64,000 nt of DNA from Rheinheimera sp. 1928-s (GTDB lineage Bacteria > Pseudomonadota > Gammaproteobacteria > Enterobacterales > Alteromonadaceae), in assembly GCF_029269265.1 (NCBI RefSeq), contig NZ_JARIXP010000002.1, positions 421,469-485,468 of the forward strand, written 5' to 3'. Every line of letters begins with the position of its first letter. Within the stretch, counting starts at the first letter, position 1. The notes beneath the pieces were generated by a model, which saw only the letters and a program-made list of their open reading frames with translations, was not told the DNA's origin and ran no database searches. A program made the translations under genes and the position numbers. This document shows, one piece after another, positions 55,382 through 64,000 of the stretch.

Positions 55382-55755
55382 GTCTGAGTTTTGAAATTCC
55401 TGTCTCAGTAGAGACATTTTATGTGGCAGCTCAATCTGACCCTGCACTAAACAGATATGTTTTTGCTTACACCATTACCATAAAAAACCATAGTACTGAA
55501 ACAGTGCAGTTACTTCGGCGTTATTGGCTTATCACTGATGCGAATGGCAAAGAAACTGAAGTGCATGGTGAAGGAGTGGTAGGTGAACAACCTCAACTGG
55601 CACCGGGCTCAAGTTACAGCTATACCAGTGGTGCAGTATTGGAAACACCGGTAGGCACTATGCAAGGTCATTATGAAATGACCAGCCAAAGCCAGTTATG
55701 TTTTAAAGCCGCCATTCCCTTGTTTCGTTTAGCTCTGCCCAATATTCTGAATTGA
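55378..55755 (+). CDS. apaG: ApaG (CorD-type) protein
   Basis: A small fibronectin-type-III-like beta-sandwich protein of 125 residues; role in bacteria not settled. [40 protein letters not shown] and [20 protein letters not shown] match ApaG along its length. The frame opens at 55348, but ATG 55378 overlaps the rsmA stop as ATGA and matches the family start ([12 protein letters not shown]). Confidence 0.94.
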   Translation: MSLSFEIPVSVETFYVAAQSDPALNRYVFAYTITIKNHSTETVQLLRRYWLITDANGKETEVHGEGVVGEQPQLAPGSSYSYTSGAVLETPVGTMQGHYEMTSQSQLCFKAAIPLFRLALPNILN

Positions 55756-55759
55756 TGTC

Positions 55760-56557
55760 ATGTCAGGCTACGTGATCGGAGATGTTCAGGGCTGCTTTCA
55801 ACAGTTGCAATCGCTGTTGATTAAAATCCAGTTTGATCCACAGGTGGATGAATTGTGGTTTTGTGGCGATCTGGTTGCACGTGGTCCTGATTCATTAGCT
55901 ACCTTGCGTTTTGTCCGCTCTTTAGGAAATAAAGCTAAAGTAGTGCTGGGCAATCATGATTTACATTTTTTGGCCAGTGTTTATGGCTTCGCCGCAGTAG
56001 ATCCTCAGGACCAGTTGGATGAGTTACTTCATGCCCCTGATCTGTCGGAACTAATCCATTGGTTACAGCAACAACCTCTGATGTATTTTGAACCAGAGCG
56101 CGACCTGTTGCTGGTCCACGCAGGTTTAGCGCCGAACTGGGACTTACAGACAGCGTTGGATACAGCAGCGCAAGTCAGTCAAATATTAAGAGAATCCCCC
56201 GAAACTCTACTTGCAGTCATGTATGGCAATACCCCAGCCCTTTGGGCTGAGGCGAAAACTAATGAAGATCGTTGGCGTTTCGCTATTAACAGTTGCACCA
56301 GAATGCGTTTTTGTCTTTCAAATGGTGCACTTGAACTCAAAGAAAAGCGCCACCCGGAAAAAGTAAGTACGCTCATCCCGTGGTATGACTTCTGGAAACA
56401 CAAACCACACCCACAGATCTTTTTTGGTCATTGGGCTTCCTTAATGGGATATAGCCCTGTTGAGGGAATTAATGCGCTGGATACAGGTGCTGTTTGGGGA
56501 AATTCTTTAACAGCCTATTGTATTGAGACAGCACAGCGTTATAGTGTTTCTGACTAA
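55760..56557 (+). CDS. apaH: ApaH, symmetrical Ap4A hydrolase
   Basis: Cleaves diadenosine tetraphosphate to two ADP and can remove Np4 caps from RNA. 265 residues with the phosphoesterase motifs GDVQGCFQQL, FCGDLVARGPDS, GNHDLHFLA and HAGLAPNW. It follows apaG by four bases. In E. coli folA comes next; here a chemotaxis gene does and folA lies 3 kb away on the other strand. Confidence 0.95.
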   Translation: MSGYVIGDVQGCFQQLQSLLIKIQFDPQVDELWFCGDLVARGPDSLATLRFVRSLGNKAKVVLGNHDLHFLASVYGFAAVDPQDQLDELLHAPDLSELIHWLQQQPLMYFEPERDLLLVHAGLAPNWDLQTALDTAAQVSQILRESPETLLAVMYGNTPALWAEAKTNEDRWRFAINSCTRMRFCLSNGALELKEKRHPEKVSTLIPWYDFWKHKPHPQIFFGHWASLMGYSPVEGINALDTGAVWGNSLTAYCIETAQRYSVSD

Positions 56558-56582
56558 AAATAACGCTATAATGCGACGTTGT

Positions 56583-56603
56583 TTCAAAATGTTCTATTTT
56601 GAA
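56583..56603. repeat. Perfect AT-rich inverted repeat before the chemotaxis receptor gene
   Basis: TTCAAAAT-gttct-ATTTTGAA, eight paired bases, lies 64 bases before the receptor start and just downstream of a TATAAT (56567-56572). It could be an operator at the start of the transcript. Such AT-rich repeats can also arise by chance. Confidence 0.4.
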
Positions 56604-56666
56604 TTGTTTATTGTGTGGTGACAGGGCCAATGATGCCCTTTTAGCCTGGATACTGGGAGTAAGGTT

Positions 56667-58679
56667 ATGAAGTTAACGGTAGCACTTCGGATTATTGGTG
56701 GTTTTGGTGTTATTTCACTACTACTGCTGGTGATCGGTATTACCTCGTACATGAGCTTGAATAGTATCAATGCCTCAACCACGCAAGTAAATGAAATCTC
56801 TATCCCGGCACTTGAAAACAGTGCAGTGCTGCAAAGTGAATTTGTCAAAATGAGCAAAATCAGTTTGCAGGCTTTTTATGCCACTGAAGTAAAGCAAGTA
56901 AAAGATTTAGAAACTCAATTCGGTGCAGAACAGGTTTTATACGATACAGCAGCTAAAGCATTACAAACAGTAGTTTCAGAAGAAGAAACACTGGCGAACT
57001 CCTTTAAAGAAGTTTCAGCCGCTTACACTGACTTTACTCCTATCAGTAAAAAGCTTTTCGCTGAACTAAGTAAAAGCCTGAGTTTACGAGATCAAATTGC
57101 CTCTCAGTTATCTGATGTTGAATTGAACTCCGATGATTCAGCTTCTTTACTGCTGGATTTCAGTGACATCAGAGACGTGACCCGCCGCTTTCCTGAAGCA
57201 AGCAAAGCAGGCACGGAACTCGAGACTGGTTTAAACACCCTGGTCAGCGTAGTAGTGGATTTAACTCGTACCACCTCAGCAACCACAGCAGATACTATTT
57301 CTAATGAAGTCACGTCTCGCTTAGCTGGCGTTAACCAGCAGATGAACACCATTAGAACTGAAGCTGGTTCTGCTGTTGATATGGTCGCTGATTTAGAGGA
57401 AAAAATTACTGCGATCAATGAATTACTTGCCGGTGATGAAGGTATCCTGAGCTTAAAAGCACAAATGCTGGCAGCCTCAGCTGAAGCTCAAAAATTATTG
57501 ACTCAGGCTGAAGGTCACAATAAAACAGCTTTAGATGGGTTAAATCGTCTGTTATCCAGAGCTCGTACTGTAGCAGGTGAAATTCAGGCAGAAGCCCAGT
57601 CTGATGTGTCTGGGGCTATAACTACTATCTTCCTGGTTGTATTGATTTCTATTGGTTTGGCCGTGGGTATTGCTATGGTAACAGTACGCAGCATCACAGT
57701 GCCGTTGTCTAAAGTAAACGAAATTTTAGGTGTAGTGGCTTCAGGTGACTTAACCAAACGCCTGGATGATAAAGCTCAAGACGAATTTGGTGATCTGGCG
57801 CGTAACTGCAACCAGGTTATTACCAACTTACGTCAGTTGATCCAGGGCATTATTTCGCGTTCTACGCAGCTTGCTGCAGCTTCAGAACAGACATCTGCCA
57901 TTACAGTAGAAACAACTACTGCCATTCGTGAGCAGAAGTCACAGGTGACTCAAGCAGCAACAGCCACTACAGAGATGAGCAGCACCTCACAAGGCGTAAT
58001 GCAAAGCTCAAATGATGCGTTGGCCGAAATCAAGAACGCGGATAGCGAAGCTGAACGAGTTAAGGTTATTTCTGAAAATAACAAGCAGACCATACTGCAG
58101 TTGTCTAAAGAAGTAGACCAAGCCTCCACTGTTATCAACAAATTGCATAAAGACAGTGCGTCAATCGGCAGCATTCTTGATGTTATTCGTGGCATCGCAG
58201 AACAAACCAACTTGCTGGCATTAAACGCTGCTATCGAAGCAGCACGTGCAGGTGAGCAAGGTCGTGGTTTTGCGGTAGTCGCAGATGAAGTTCGCTCGCT
58301 GGCCAGTAAAACTCAAGCTTCGACTCAGGAAATTCAGGCGATGATTCAGGTGCTGCAAACCGGTGCTCATGCTGCGGTAGAAGCCATGAACAAAGGTAAA
58401 AAGCAGGCTGAAAACTGTGTAACTCAAACTGAAGTTGCCGCTCAGGCGTTGGAATCTATCACGAACGCGGTTCACTTAGCTCATGATATGAGCGAACAGA
58501 TCTCTCATGCTGCCAAAGAGCAGAATCAGGTCTCTAACGAAATCAGTCATTTGTTAGAATCTATTGTAACTATCGCGGAACAAACAGCTTCAGGCGCTGA
58601 ACAAACCTCTCAGTCCAGCCATGAAGTGGCTCGTTTAGCCGAAGAATTACGTCAATCTGTAGACCAGTTCAAGGTCTGA
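56667..58679 (+). CDS. Methyl-accepting chemotaxis protein with large periplasmic helical sensor
   Basis: 670 residues. Membrane helix about 8-30, a long periplasmic region (about 31-315) that appears all-helical and is probably a double four-helix bundle, a second membrane helix (about 317-340), HAMP (about 341-395), and a cytoplasmic signalling hairpin with [20 protein letters not shown] and [15 protein letters not shown]. There is no NWETF-type tail for CheR/CheB docking. GGGAGTAAGG precedes ATG 56667. The ligand is unknown. It has its own terminator. Confidence 0.94.
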   Translation: MKLTVALRIIGGFGVISLLLLVIGITSYMSLNSINASTTQVNEISIPALENSAVLQSEFVKMSKISLQAFYATEVKQVKDLETQFGAEQVLYDTAAKALQTVVSEEETLANSFKEVSAAYTDFTPISKKLFAELSKSLSLRDQIASQLSDVELNSDDSASLLLDFSDIRDVTRRFPEASKAGTELETGLNTLVSVVVDLTRTTSATTADTISNEVTSRLAGVNQQMNTIRTEAGSAVDMVADLEEKITAINELLAGDEGILSLKAQMLAASAEAQKLLTQAEGHNKTALDGLNRLLSRARTVAGEIQAEAQSDVSGAITTIFLVVLISIGLAVGIAMVTVRSITVPLSKVNEILGVVASGDLTKRLDDKAQDEFGDLARNCNQVITNLRQLIQGIISRSTQLAAASEQTSAITVETTTAIREQKSQVTQAATATTEMSSTSQGVMQSSNDALAEIKNADSEAERVKVISENNKQTILQLSKEVDQASTVINKLHKDSASIGSILDVIRGIAEQTNLLALNAAIEAARAGEQGRGFAVVADEVRSLASKTQASTQEIQAMIQVLQTGAHAAVEAMNKGKKQAENCVTQTEVAAQALESITNAVHLAHDMSEQISHAAKEQNQVSNEISHLLESIVTIAEQTASGAEQTSQSSHEVARLAEELRQSVDQFKV

Positions 58680-58696
58680 GTTGGTTACAACCACAT

Positions 58697-58726
58697 AAAA
58701 AAATCCGCCAGATGGCGGATTTTTTT
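58697..58726 (+). terminator. Terminator after the chemotaxis receptor gene
   Basis: AAAAAAATCCGCC-agat-GGCGGATTTTTTT. The A-run on one side and T-run on the other let it work for the minus-strand gene at 58746 as well. Confidence 0.93.
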
Positions 58727-58745
58727 ATGCTTACAATGATGATGA

Positions 58746-59123
58746 CTAACCGCCACCCGCACGCTCTTTTAATACTGCCAACAAAGGAGAGGCCGCAAAG
58801 CCGTTGCCTTCTGCCCAGGCAATATCACCTGACGCTGCAACTTGAGCAGCAGGTAACTGCTTAACAATAAACTCGCCCACATCCGCTGCATTACTTTTTA
58901 TCGCAAACCGGACTAAGCTGTCACCGTTGCACGTCACACCATCATAGATGTTACGAAGACGCAGACGGTAATCACTTAATACTTTCCGTAATCTATTCTT
59001 ATCGTCAGCCTTGACATAGTCACACATCGAAGCCGCTAACTGGTCGTCAGCATGCACCACTGGGGACACTAATACTGCACCTGCCACCACTACACCACAG
59101 AACACTGCTGGCAACAATTTCAT
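58746..59123 (-). CDS. DUF3718 small exported protein
   Basis: 125 residues with a signal peptide (cleaved after VHA, residue 25). MCDYVKADDKNRLRKVLSDYRLRLRNIYDGVTCNG, split here as the N- and C-halves of one motif, and SLVRFAIKSNAADVGEFIV match DUF3718, found mainly in Shewanella and relatives. Two cysteines in the mature part could form a disulfide. Function unknown. It stands alone between the chemotaxis gene and folA. Confidence 0.82.
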   Translation of the reverse strand: MKLLPAVFCGVVVAGAVLVSPVVHADDQLAASMCDYVKADDKNRLRKVLSDYRLRLRNIYDGVTCNGDSLVRFAIKSNAADVGEFIVKQLPAAQVAASGDIAWAEGNGFAASPLLAVLKERAGGG

Positions 59124-59200
59124 ACATTACTCCTGAAGCAGTCAAAAAACAGACAAATCCATAGTAACAACATGTGACAACAGGTGCAATGAAGACTTGT

Positions 59201-59689
59201 TCATTCTCTGTTCAGGGTGCGGAACTGATAAAAATAGGGGTTTTTAGGATCGGGAGCATGTTGCTCTAGGGCAGACTGATTCCAGCTTGCTTCAGCCAGA
59301 TAATCCGGGAAAAAGGCATCGCCTTCTACCGTCAAATCTATATCCGTAATATATAGAGTGTCAGCTAAAGGCAGCACCTGACGGTAAATCTCTGCACCGC
59401 CTATGACCATGACTTCAGCTTCGTGTTGTACTAAAGCCAATGCCTGCTCAATGCTTTGCACCCAGTCAGCATCAGCGCTGAGTGCGTCACTCTGACGACT
59501 AATCACTATATTACGTCGTCCGGGCAGGGCCTTACCAATAGATTGATAAGTTTTGCGACCCATAATCACCGGCTTGCCTAAAGTCACTTTTTTAAAGTGC
59601 TTCAGATCAGCCGGTAAATGCCAGGGCATCTGGTTGTCTTTGCCAATTACTCTGTTATTGGCCATAGCCGCTATCATTGCAATCCGCAT
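59201..59689 (-). CDS. folA: FolA, dihydrofolate reductase
   Basis: Reduces dihydrofolate with NADPH; target of trimethoprim. 162 residues: MIAAMANNRVIGKDNQMPWHLPADLKHFK with the catalytic Asp in the LPADL position, GRKTYQSIGKALPGRRNIV and VIGGAEIYRQVLP. A GTG at 59695 is in frame, but GAGG five bases before ATG 59689 favours the latter. It lies seven bases after obg on the same strand, not next to apaH as in E. coli. Confidence 0.95.
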   Translation of the reverse strand: MRIAMIAAMANNRVIGKDNQMPWHLPADLKHFKKVTLGKPVIMGRKTYQSIGKALPGRRNIVISRQSDALSADADWVQSIEQALALVQHEAEVMVIGGAEIYRQVLPLADTLYITDIDLTVEGDAFFPDYLAEASWNQSALEQHAPDPKNPYFYQFRTLNRE

Positions 59690-59696
59690 AGTCACC

Positions 59697-60881
<1,185 letters not shown>

Positions 60882-61008
60882 CTATGGGCTCATTATACTA
60901 TCAATTCTGCCCTGGCATGAATGCCTGGCTAGGGTCTGATGAATTGAAAGCAACAAAACTGATATTCAGTACGCTGAAATATCAGGCTTTGATCGATTCT
61001 TAATAAAA

Positions 61009-61032
61009 AAGCCCCGCACTAGGCGGGGCTTT
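61009..61032 (-). terminator. Terminator after rplU-rpmA
   Basis: On the minus strand AAGCCCCGC-ctagt-GCGGGGCTT followed by TTTTATTA. It ends the ribosomal protein transcript; some read-through to obg is possible. Confidence 0.88.
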
Positions 61033-61048
61033 TCGAATCAATGCGTCG

Positions 61049-61306
61049 TTATTCGCTAACGATGCTTACGAACTTGCGATTGTGCTCGCCTTTCGTTTCG
61101 AATTGCACTTTACCGTCAGTTAAGGCGAATAATGTGTGGTCTTTACCGATACCAACATTACTACCAGCGTGGAATTTAGTACCACGTTGACGAACGATGA
61201 TGTTGCCAGCTAACACTGACTCACCACCAAAACGTTTCACACCTAAGCGTTTCGCTTCTGAATCGCGACCGTTACGAGTGCTACCTACACCTTTTTTACT
61301 TGCCAT
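61049..61306 (-). CDS. rpmA: Ribosomal protein bL27
   Basis: 85-residue large-subunit protein whose N-terminus reaches the peptidyl transferase centre. The sequence [17 protein letters not shown] with [21 protein letters not shown] and [15 protein letters not shown] is the family standard. It follows rplU by 18 bases. Confidence 0.97.
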   Translation of the reverse strand: MASKKGVGSTRNGRDSEAKRLGVKRFGGESVLAGNIIVRQRGTKFHAGSNVGIGKDHTLFALTDGKVQFETKGEHNRKFVSIVSE

Positions 61307-61324
61307 GAGTAGTTACTCCTTCGA

Positions 61325-61633
61325 TTACGCGCTGATGCCGGTAATTTTCACTTCTGTAAACCACTGGCGGTGACCAGCTTGTTTACGGTAGTGCTTACGA
61401 CGACGGAATTTGACGATTTTAACTTTATCGCCACGGCCATGGTTGACCACTTCCGCTGTTACTTTACTGCCTTCAACTAAAGGAGTACCGATCTTGATGT
61501 CTTCGCCATTAGCGATCATCAGAGCTGAAAATTCAATAGTTGCGCCGGTTTCTAAGTCTAGTTTTTCTAGACGAAGGGTTTGCCCTTCCGTTACACGGTG
61601 CTGTTTACCACCACTTTGGAAAACCGCGTACAT
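61325..61633 (-). CDS. rplU: Ribosomal protein bL21
   Basis: 102-residue large-subunit protein: [18 protein letters not shown] at the start and [15 protein letters not shown] near the end. The frame is open to 61687 across the leader hairpin, but ATG 61633 gives the usual length and is preceded by ACGGAG. First gene of rplU-rpmA, divergent from ispB as in E. coli. Confidence 0.97.
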   Translation of the reverse strand: MYAVFQSGGKQHRVTEGQTLRLEKLDLETGATIEFSALMIANGEDIKIGTPLVEGSKVTAEVVNHGRGDKVKIVKFRRRKHYRKQAGHRQWFTEVKITGISA

Positions 61634-61651
61634 AGTTAACTCCGTACAAAT

Positions 61652-61673
61652 CACGCCGACTTTTAAGGGCGTG
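61652..61673 (-). promoter_or_regulatory. rplU leader hairpin
   Basis: CACGCC and GGCGTG pair across ten bases in the rplU 5' leader, between the promoter and the ribosome site. Its place suits feedback control by a ribosomal protein, but no known leader motif was identified with certainty. Confidence 0.45.
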
Positions 61674-61696
61674 TTAATTATAATCACAGGGCGCGA

Positions 61697-61725
61697 ATTG
61701 TACGCAATTTCCCCTACCCTCGCAA
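61697..61725 (-). promoter_or_regulatory. Sigma-70 promoter of rplU-rpmA
   Basis: On the minus strand TTGCGA, 17 bases, then TACAAT, followed by a GC-rich start region (TCGCGCCC) of the kind seen in stringent-controlled promoters. It lies about 65 bases before the rplU start. Confidence 0.75.
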
Positions 61726-61840
61726 GCAGAATTATTAAAAAGATCAGTGAGCAACAAAAAGGATCGGGTTTTGCTTTAGCTGATCAGCTGCAATGGTGTA
61801 GAATCAGCCACATTCTATACCTAAGCAGTTGTTTTACCAG

Positions 61841-62812
61841 ATGACGCTCGAAGAGATCCGCCAGCTCAGTCTTAACGACATGACGGCCGTGAACCAACAT
61901 ATATTCTCTCAGCTTAGTTCTGAGGTGGCGCTGATTAATCAGCTTGGCATCTATATAGTCAATAGTGGCGGCAAACGCTTGCGCCCATTGTTGGCTGTAT
62001 TAGCTGCGCGTGCGCTGGGTTATGAAGGCCAACAACACATTACTCTCGCCACTATAGTGGAATTCATTCACACCGCCACTTTGCTGCACGATGACGTCGT
62101 GGATGAATCCATGCTACGTCGTGGGAAAGAGACGGCCAATGCTGTATTTGGTAATCAAGCCAGTGTGTTAGTCGGAGACTTCCTTTATACACGAGCGTTT
62201 CAGTTGATGGTGTCGCTGGATAAAATGCAGATTATGCAAATCCTGGCCGATGCCACCAATATCATAGCGGAAGGCGAAGTGTTGCAGTTGATGAACGTCA
62301 ACGACCCGGAAACCTCCGAACAAAACTATATGCAGGTGATTTACTGCAAAACTGCCAAATTATTTGAAGCCGCTACCCAGCTTGCAGCTATTCTGGCAAA
62401 TCAGCCTGAATCGGTAGTGAATGCCATGAAACTCTATGGTATGCACTTGGGCACAGCTTTCCAGCTCATTGACGATGTACTGGATTATCAGGCGGATGCG
62501 GATGAGCTAGGTAAAAACATCGGTGACGATTTAGCAGAAGGTAAACCTACCCTACCGTTAATTTATGCGCTGCGTCATACCAGTGGTGATGATCAGCAAC
62601 TGCTGAAAGATGCGATTGAACATGCCAACGGTATGCAGCATCTGGACCGTATCATGGCGATTCTGGAGCAAACTAAGGCCTTTGCTTACACCAGAGAAAT
62701 GGCTGAACAAGAAGCAGAAAAAGCCCGTCAGGCTATCGCTTTCTTACCAGAATCTGGTTACAAAGATGCTTTATTGACGTTAGCCGATATCGCAGTGCAA
62801 CGGAATCACTAA
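61841..62812 (+). CDS. ispB: IspB, octaprenyl diphosphate synthase
   Basis: Builds the C40 side chain of ubiquinone. 323 residues with GGKRLRPLLAVLAARALGY, the first Asp-rich motif LLHDDVVDESMLRRG, GEVLQLMNVNDPE and the second motif LIDDVLDYQ. The frame opens at TTG 61829; ATG 61841 (MTLEEIRQLSLNDM) matches the E. coli start. Exact chain length could be seven to nine units and cannot be told by eye. Confidence 0.94.
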   Translation: MTLEEIRQLSLNDMTAVNQHIFSQLSSEVALINQLGIYIVNSGGKRLRPLLAVLAARALGYEGQQHITLATIVEFIHTATLLHDDVVDESMLRRGKETANAVFGNQASVLVGDFLYTRAFQLMVSLDKMQIMQILADATNIIAEGEVLQLMNVNDPETSEQNYMQVIYCKTAKLFEAATQLAAILANQPESVVNAMKLYGMHLGTAFQLIDDVLDYQADADELGKNIGDDLAEGKPTLPLIYALRHTSGDDQQLLKDAIEHANGMQHLDRIMAILEQTKAFAYTREMAEQEAEKARQAIAFLPESGYKDALLTLADIAVQRNH

Positions 62813-62832
62813 AAACGAGTTCATTTTAAAAG

Positions 62833-62860
62833 AAAAAAGCCAGCTGATGCTGGCTTTTTT
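62833..62860. terminator. Bidirectional terminator between ispB and mdh
   Basis: AAAAAAGCCAGC-tgat-GCTGGCTTTTTT, symmetric, so it serves both convergent genes. Confidence 0.93.
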
Positions 62861-62875
62861 ACAGGTCAAAGAACC

Positions 62876-63817
62876 TTAGTTTGCGTTAGCAACAAACTCT
62901 TCGCCTAACGTGATGTCAGCTTTTAACGTACCTAACATGTCGTTCATGGCTTTTTGCTCGTATGCACTTAACTCGCCGATAGGTAACAGTGCTTCAACAC
63001 CGTTTTTACCTAATACGATAGGTTGTGCGAAGAAACGGGCATGTTCACCCTGACCTTCAACATAAGCGTATTCAGAGACTTTTTCGCCCTGTAAGCCTTT
63101 GACTAAAGACACACAGAAACGTGCAGCAGCCTGACCCATAGACAGAGTTGCAGATCCGCCACCGGCTTTAGCTTCAACTACTTCAGTACCAGCGTTCTGG
63201 ATACGGTAAGTTAAAGAAGAGACTTCTTCATCTGTGAAGGTGACATCTTTGATTTGAGACAACAGAGGCAGAATAGTAGTACCGCTGTGGCCGCCAATGA
63301 CAGGAACAATCAATTCAGCCGGGTTTTTGCCTTTTAATTCAGCAACAAAAGTCTCAGCACGGATCACGTCCAGTGTAGTGACACCAAATAAACGCTTAGG
63401 ATCATAAATGCCTGCTTTTTTGAACACTTCAGCAGCAATAGCTACAGTAGTATTCACAGGGTTAGTGATCACACCCACTAAAGCTTTAGGGCAGTTCACA
63501 ACAATGGCTTCAGCCAAAGTTTTCACTACACCAGCGTTAATGTTAAATAAATCAGAGCGGTCCATACCTGGTTTGCGTGGCATACCAGCTGGGATCATGA
63601 CGATATCTGCACCAATCAGCGCTTTATCCAGGTCTTCTTTACCAAAACCTGTAATCTTCACCGCTGTAGGGATATGACTTAAATCTACAGCAACACCTGG
63701 TGTCACTGGCGCTAAATCGTACAAAGCTAAATCAGTACCGGCAGGTAAGTTTAACTTCAATAATAAAGACAGCGCCTGACCTATACCACCAGCAGCACCT
63801 AATACGGCAACTTTCAT
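62876..63817 (-). CDS. mdh: Malate dehydrogenase
   Basis: Oxidises malate to oxaloacetate with NAD in the citric acid cycle. 313 residues: [19 protein letters not shown] at the NAD site, [16 protein letters not shown] with the substrate-binding arginines, [14 protein letters not shown] and the catalytic His in [14 protein letters not shown]. It is nearly collinear with E. coli Mdh. GGGAGAA precedes ATG 63817. The 183 bases beyond, to the window end, contain no gene I can support; in relatives argR often starts just past this point. Confidence 0.97.
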   Translation of the reverse strand: MKVAVLGAAGGIGQALSLLLKLNLPAGTDLALYDLAPVTPGVAVDLSHIPTAVKITGFGKEDLDKALIGADIVMIPAGMPRKPGMDRSDLFNINAGVVKTLAEAIVVNCPKALVGVITNPVNTTVAIAAEVFKKAGIYDPKRLFGVTTLDVIRAETFVAELKGKNPAELIVPVIGGHSGTTILPLLSQIKDVTFTDEEVSSLTYRIQNAGTEVVEAKAGGGSATLSMGQAAARFCVSLVKGLQGEKVSEYAYVEGQGEHARFFAQPIVLGKNGVEALLPIGELSAYEQKAMNDMLGTLKADITLGEEFVANAN

Positions 63818-64000
63818 GCTATTCTCCCAATTTACGGTTCAAAAGAAACGCGCCAACAATACTGAAATGTGGCACAAAATACAAATCACTTACGCCTAAA
63901 GTCTAAGCATTTTATCCGATTTTGGTGTAATTTACTTGCTGAACCAGAGTATTAGTCCAAGTTCGGTCAAGACGGCCGAAAAAACAAAAAGTTTAAACAA

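Noticed and set aside
56544-56572. Sigma-70 promoter with TATAAT at 56567-56572
   Set aside because: The -10 is perfect but no acceptable -35 lies 16 to 18 bases upstream, so it is not listed as a promoter.

Overview
The window looks like chromosomal DNA of a free-living, Gram-negative, aerobic gammaproteobacterium. The housekeeping blocks (lptD-surA-pdxA-rsmA-apaG-apaH, rapA-rluA, rplU-rpmA-obg with divergent ispB, mdh) have gammaproteobacterial gene order and E. coli-like protein sequences. The accessory set (DUF3718, DUF3034, a GlyGly-CTERM-like protein, a bacterial sodium channel, several cyclic-di-GMP proteins, a type Vd patatin) points to Alteromonadales or a Rheinheimera-like relative. 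That placement is inference from memory, not a search. I saw no tRNA, rRNA, CRISPR array, insertion sequence, prophage or integration site. Genes are packed tightly, often with 4-bp ATGA overlaps, and no gene-free stretch exceeds 300 bases. The longest are about 290 bases (24414-24703), which holds an orphan terminator, and about 280 bases (40964-41241), where I see nothing notable.

Layout. 1-5896 is a zinc-starvation island: a His-rich TonB receptor (cut by the window edge) faces a five-gene run (MerC-like membrane protein, ZigA-type GTPase, ZrgA/DUF2796 protein, Zur-like regulator, second COG0523 GTPase) across a very good Zur box. 5876-11025 (minus strand) carries a GAF-PAS-GGDEF protein with a cytosine-deaminase-like enzyme, the tRNA hydroxylation protein TrhP with a YfhL-type ferredoxin, and HemN. 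11187-17604 is an RND tripartite efflux operon with its TetR-family regulator and a palindromic operator. 17635-30264 is mixed accessory content: a voltage-gated sodium channel, a DUF2339 membrane protein, an orphan sigma factor, a PI-PLC, a Toprim-like protein, a rhodanese facing a GlxA-type regulator, and a PlpD-type patatin.

30517-35034 is a compact run: a GGDEF-EAL protein, a DUF3034 protein, a lipoprotein truncated globin and a 2-hydroxyacid dehydrogenase. It converges on a glycerate kinase. Then come a TPR membrane protein, a pseudouridine synthase, a GlyGly-CTERM-like protein, a PIN-PhoH ATPase, rapA-rluA and an OmpA-family porin. 47397-56557 is envelope and housekeeping: amgK-murU-djlA (cell-wall recycling and a co-chaperone) divergent from lptD-surA-pdxA-rsmA-apaG-apaH. 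56667-64000 has a chemotaxis receptor, a DUF3718 protein, rplU-rpmA-obg-folA, ispB and mdh.

The most interesting stretch is the zinc island. Its Zur-like regulator keeps the structural Cys4 zinc site but seems to lack the sensing-site ligands of E. coli Zur, and a MerC-like protein sits where an ABC importer would be expected. Other points worth a look are the Fcy1-like deaminase coupled to a diguanylate cyclase, the exported globin coupled to a GGDEF-EAL protein, the solitary Toprim protein, the orphan terminator at 24605-24638, and several unassigned inverted repeats.
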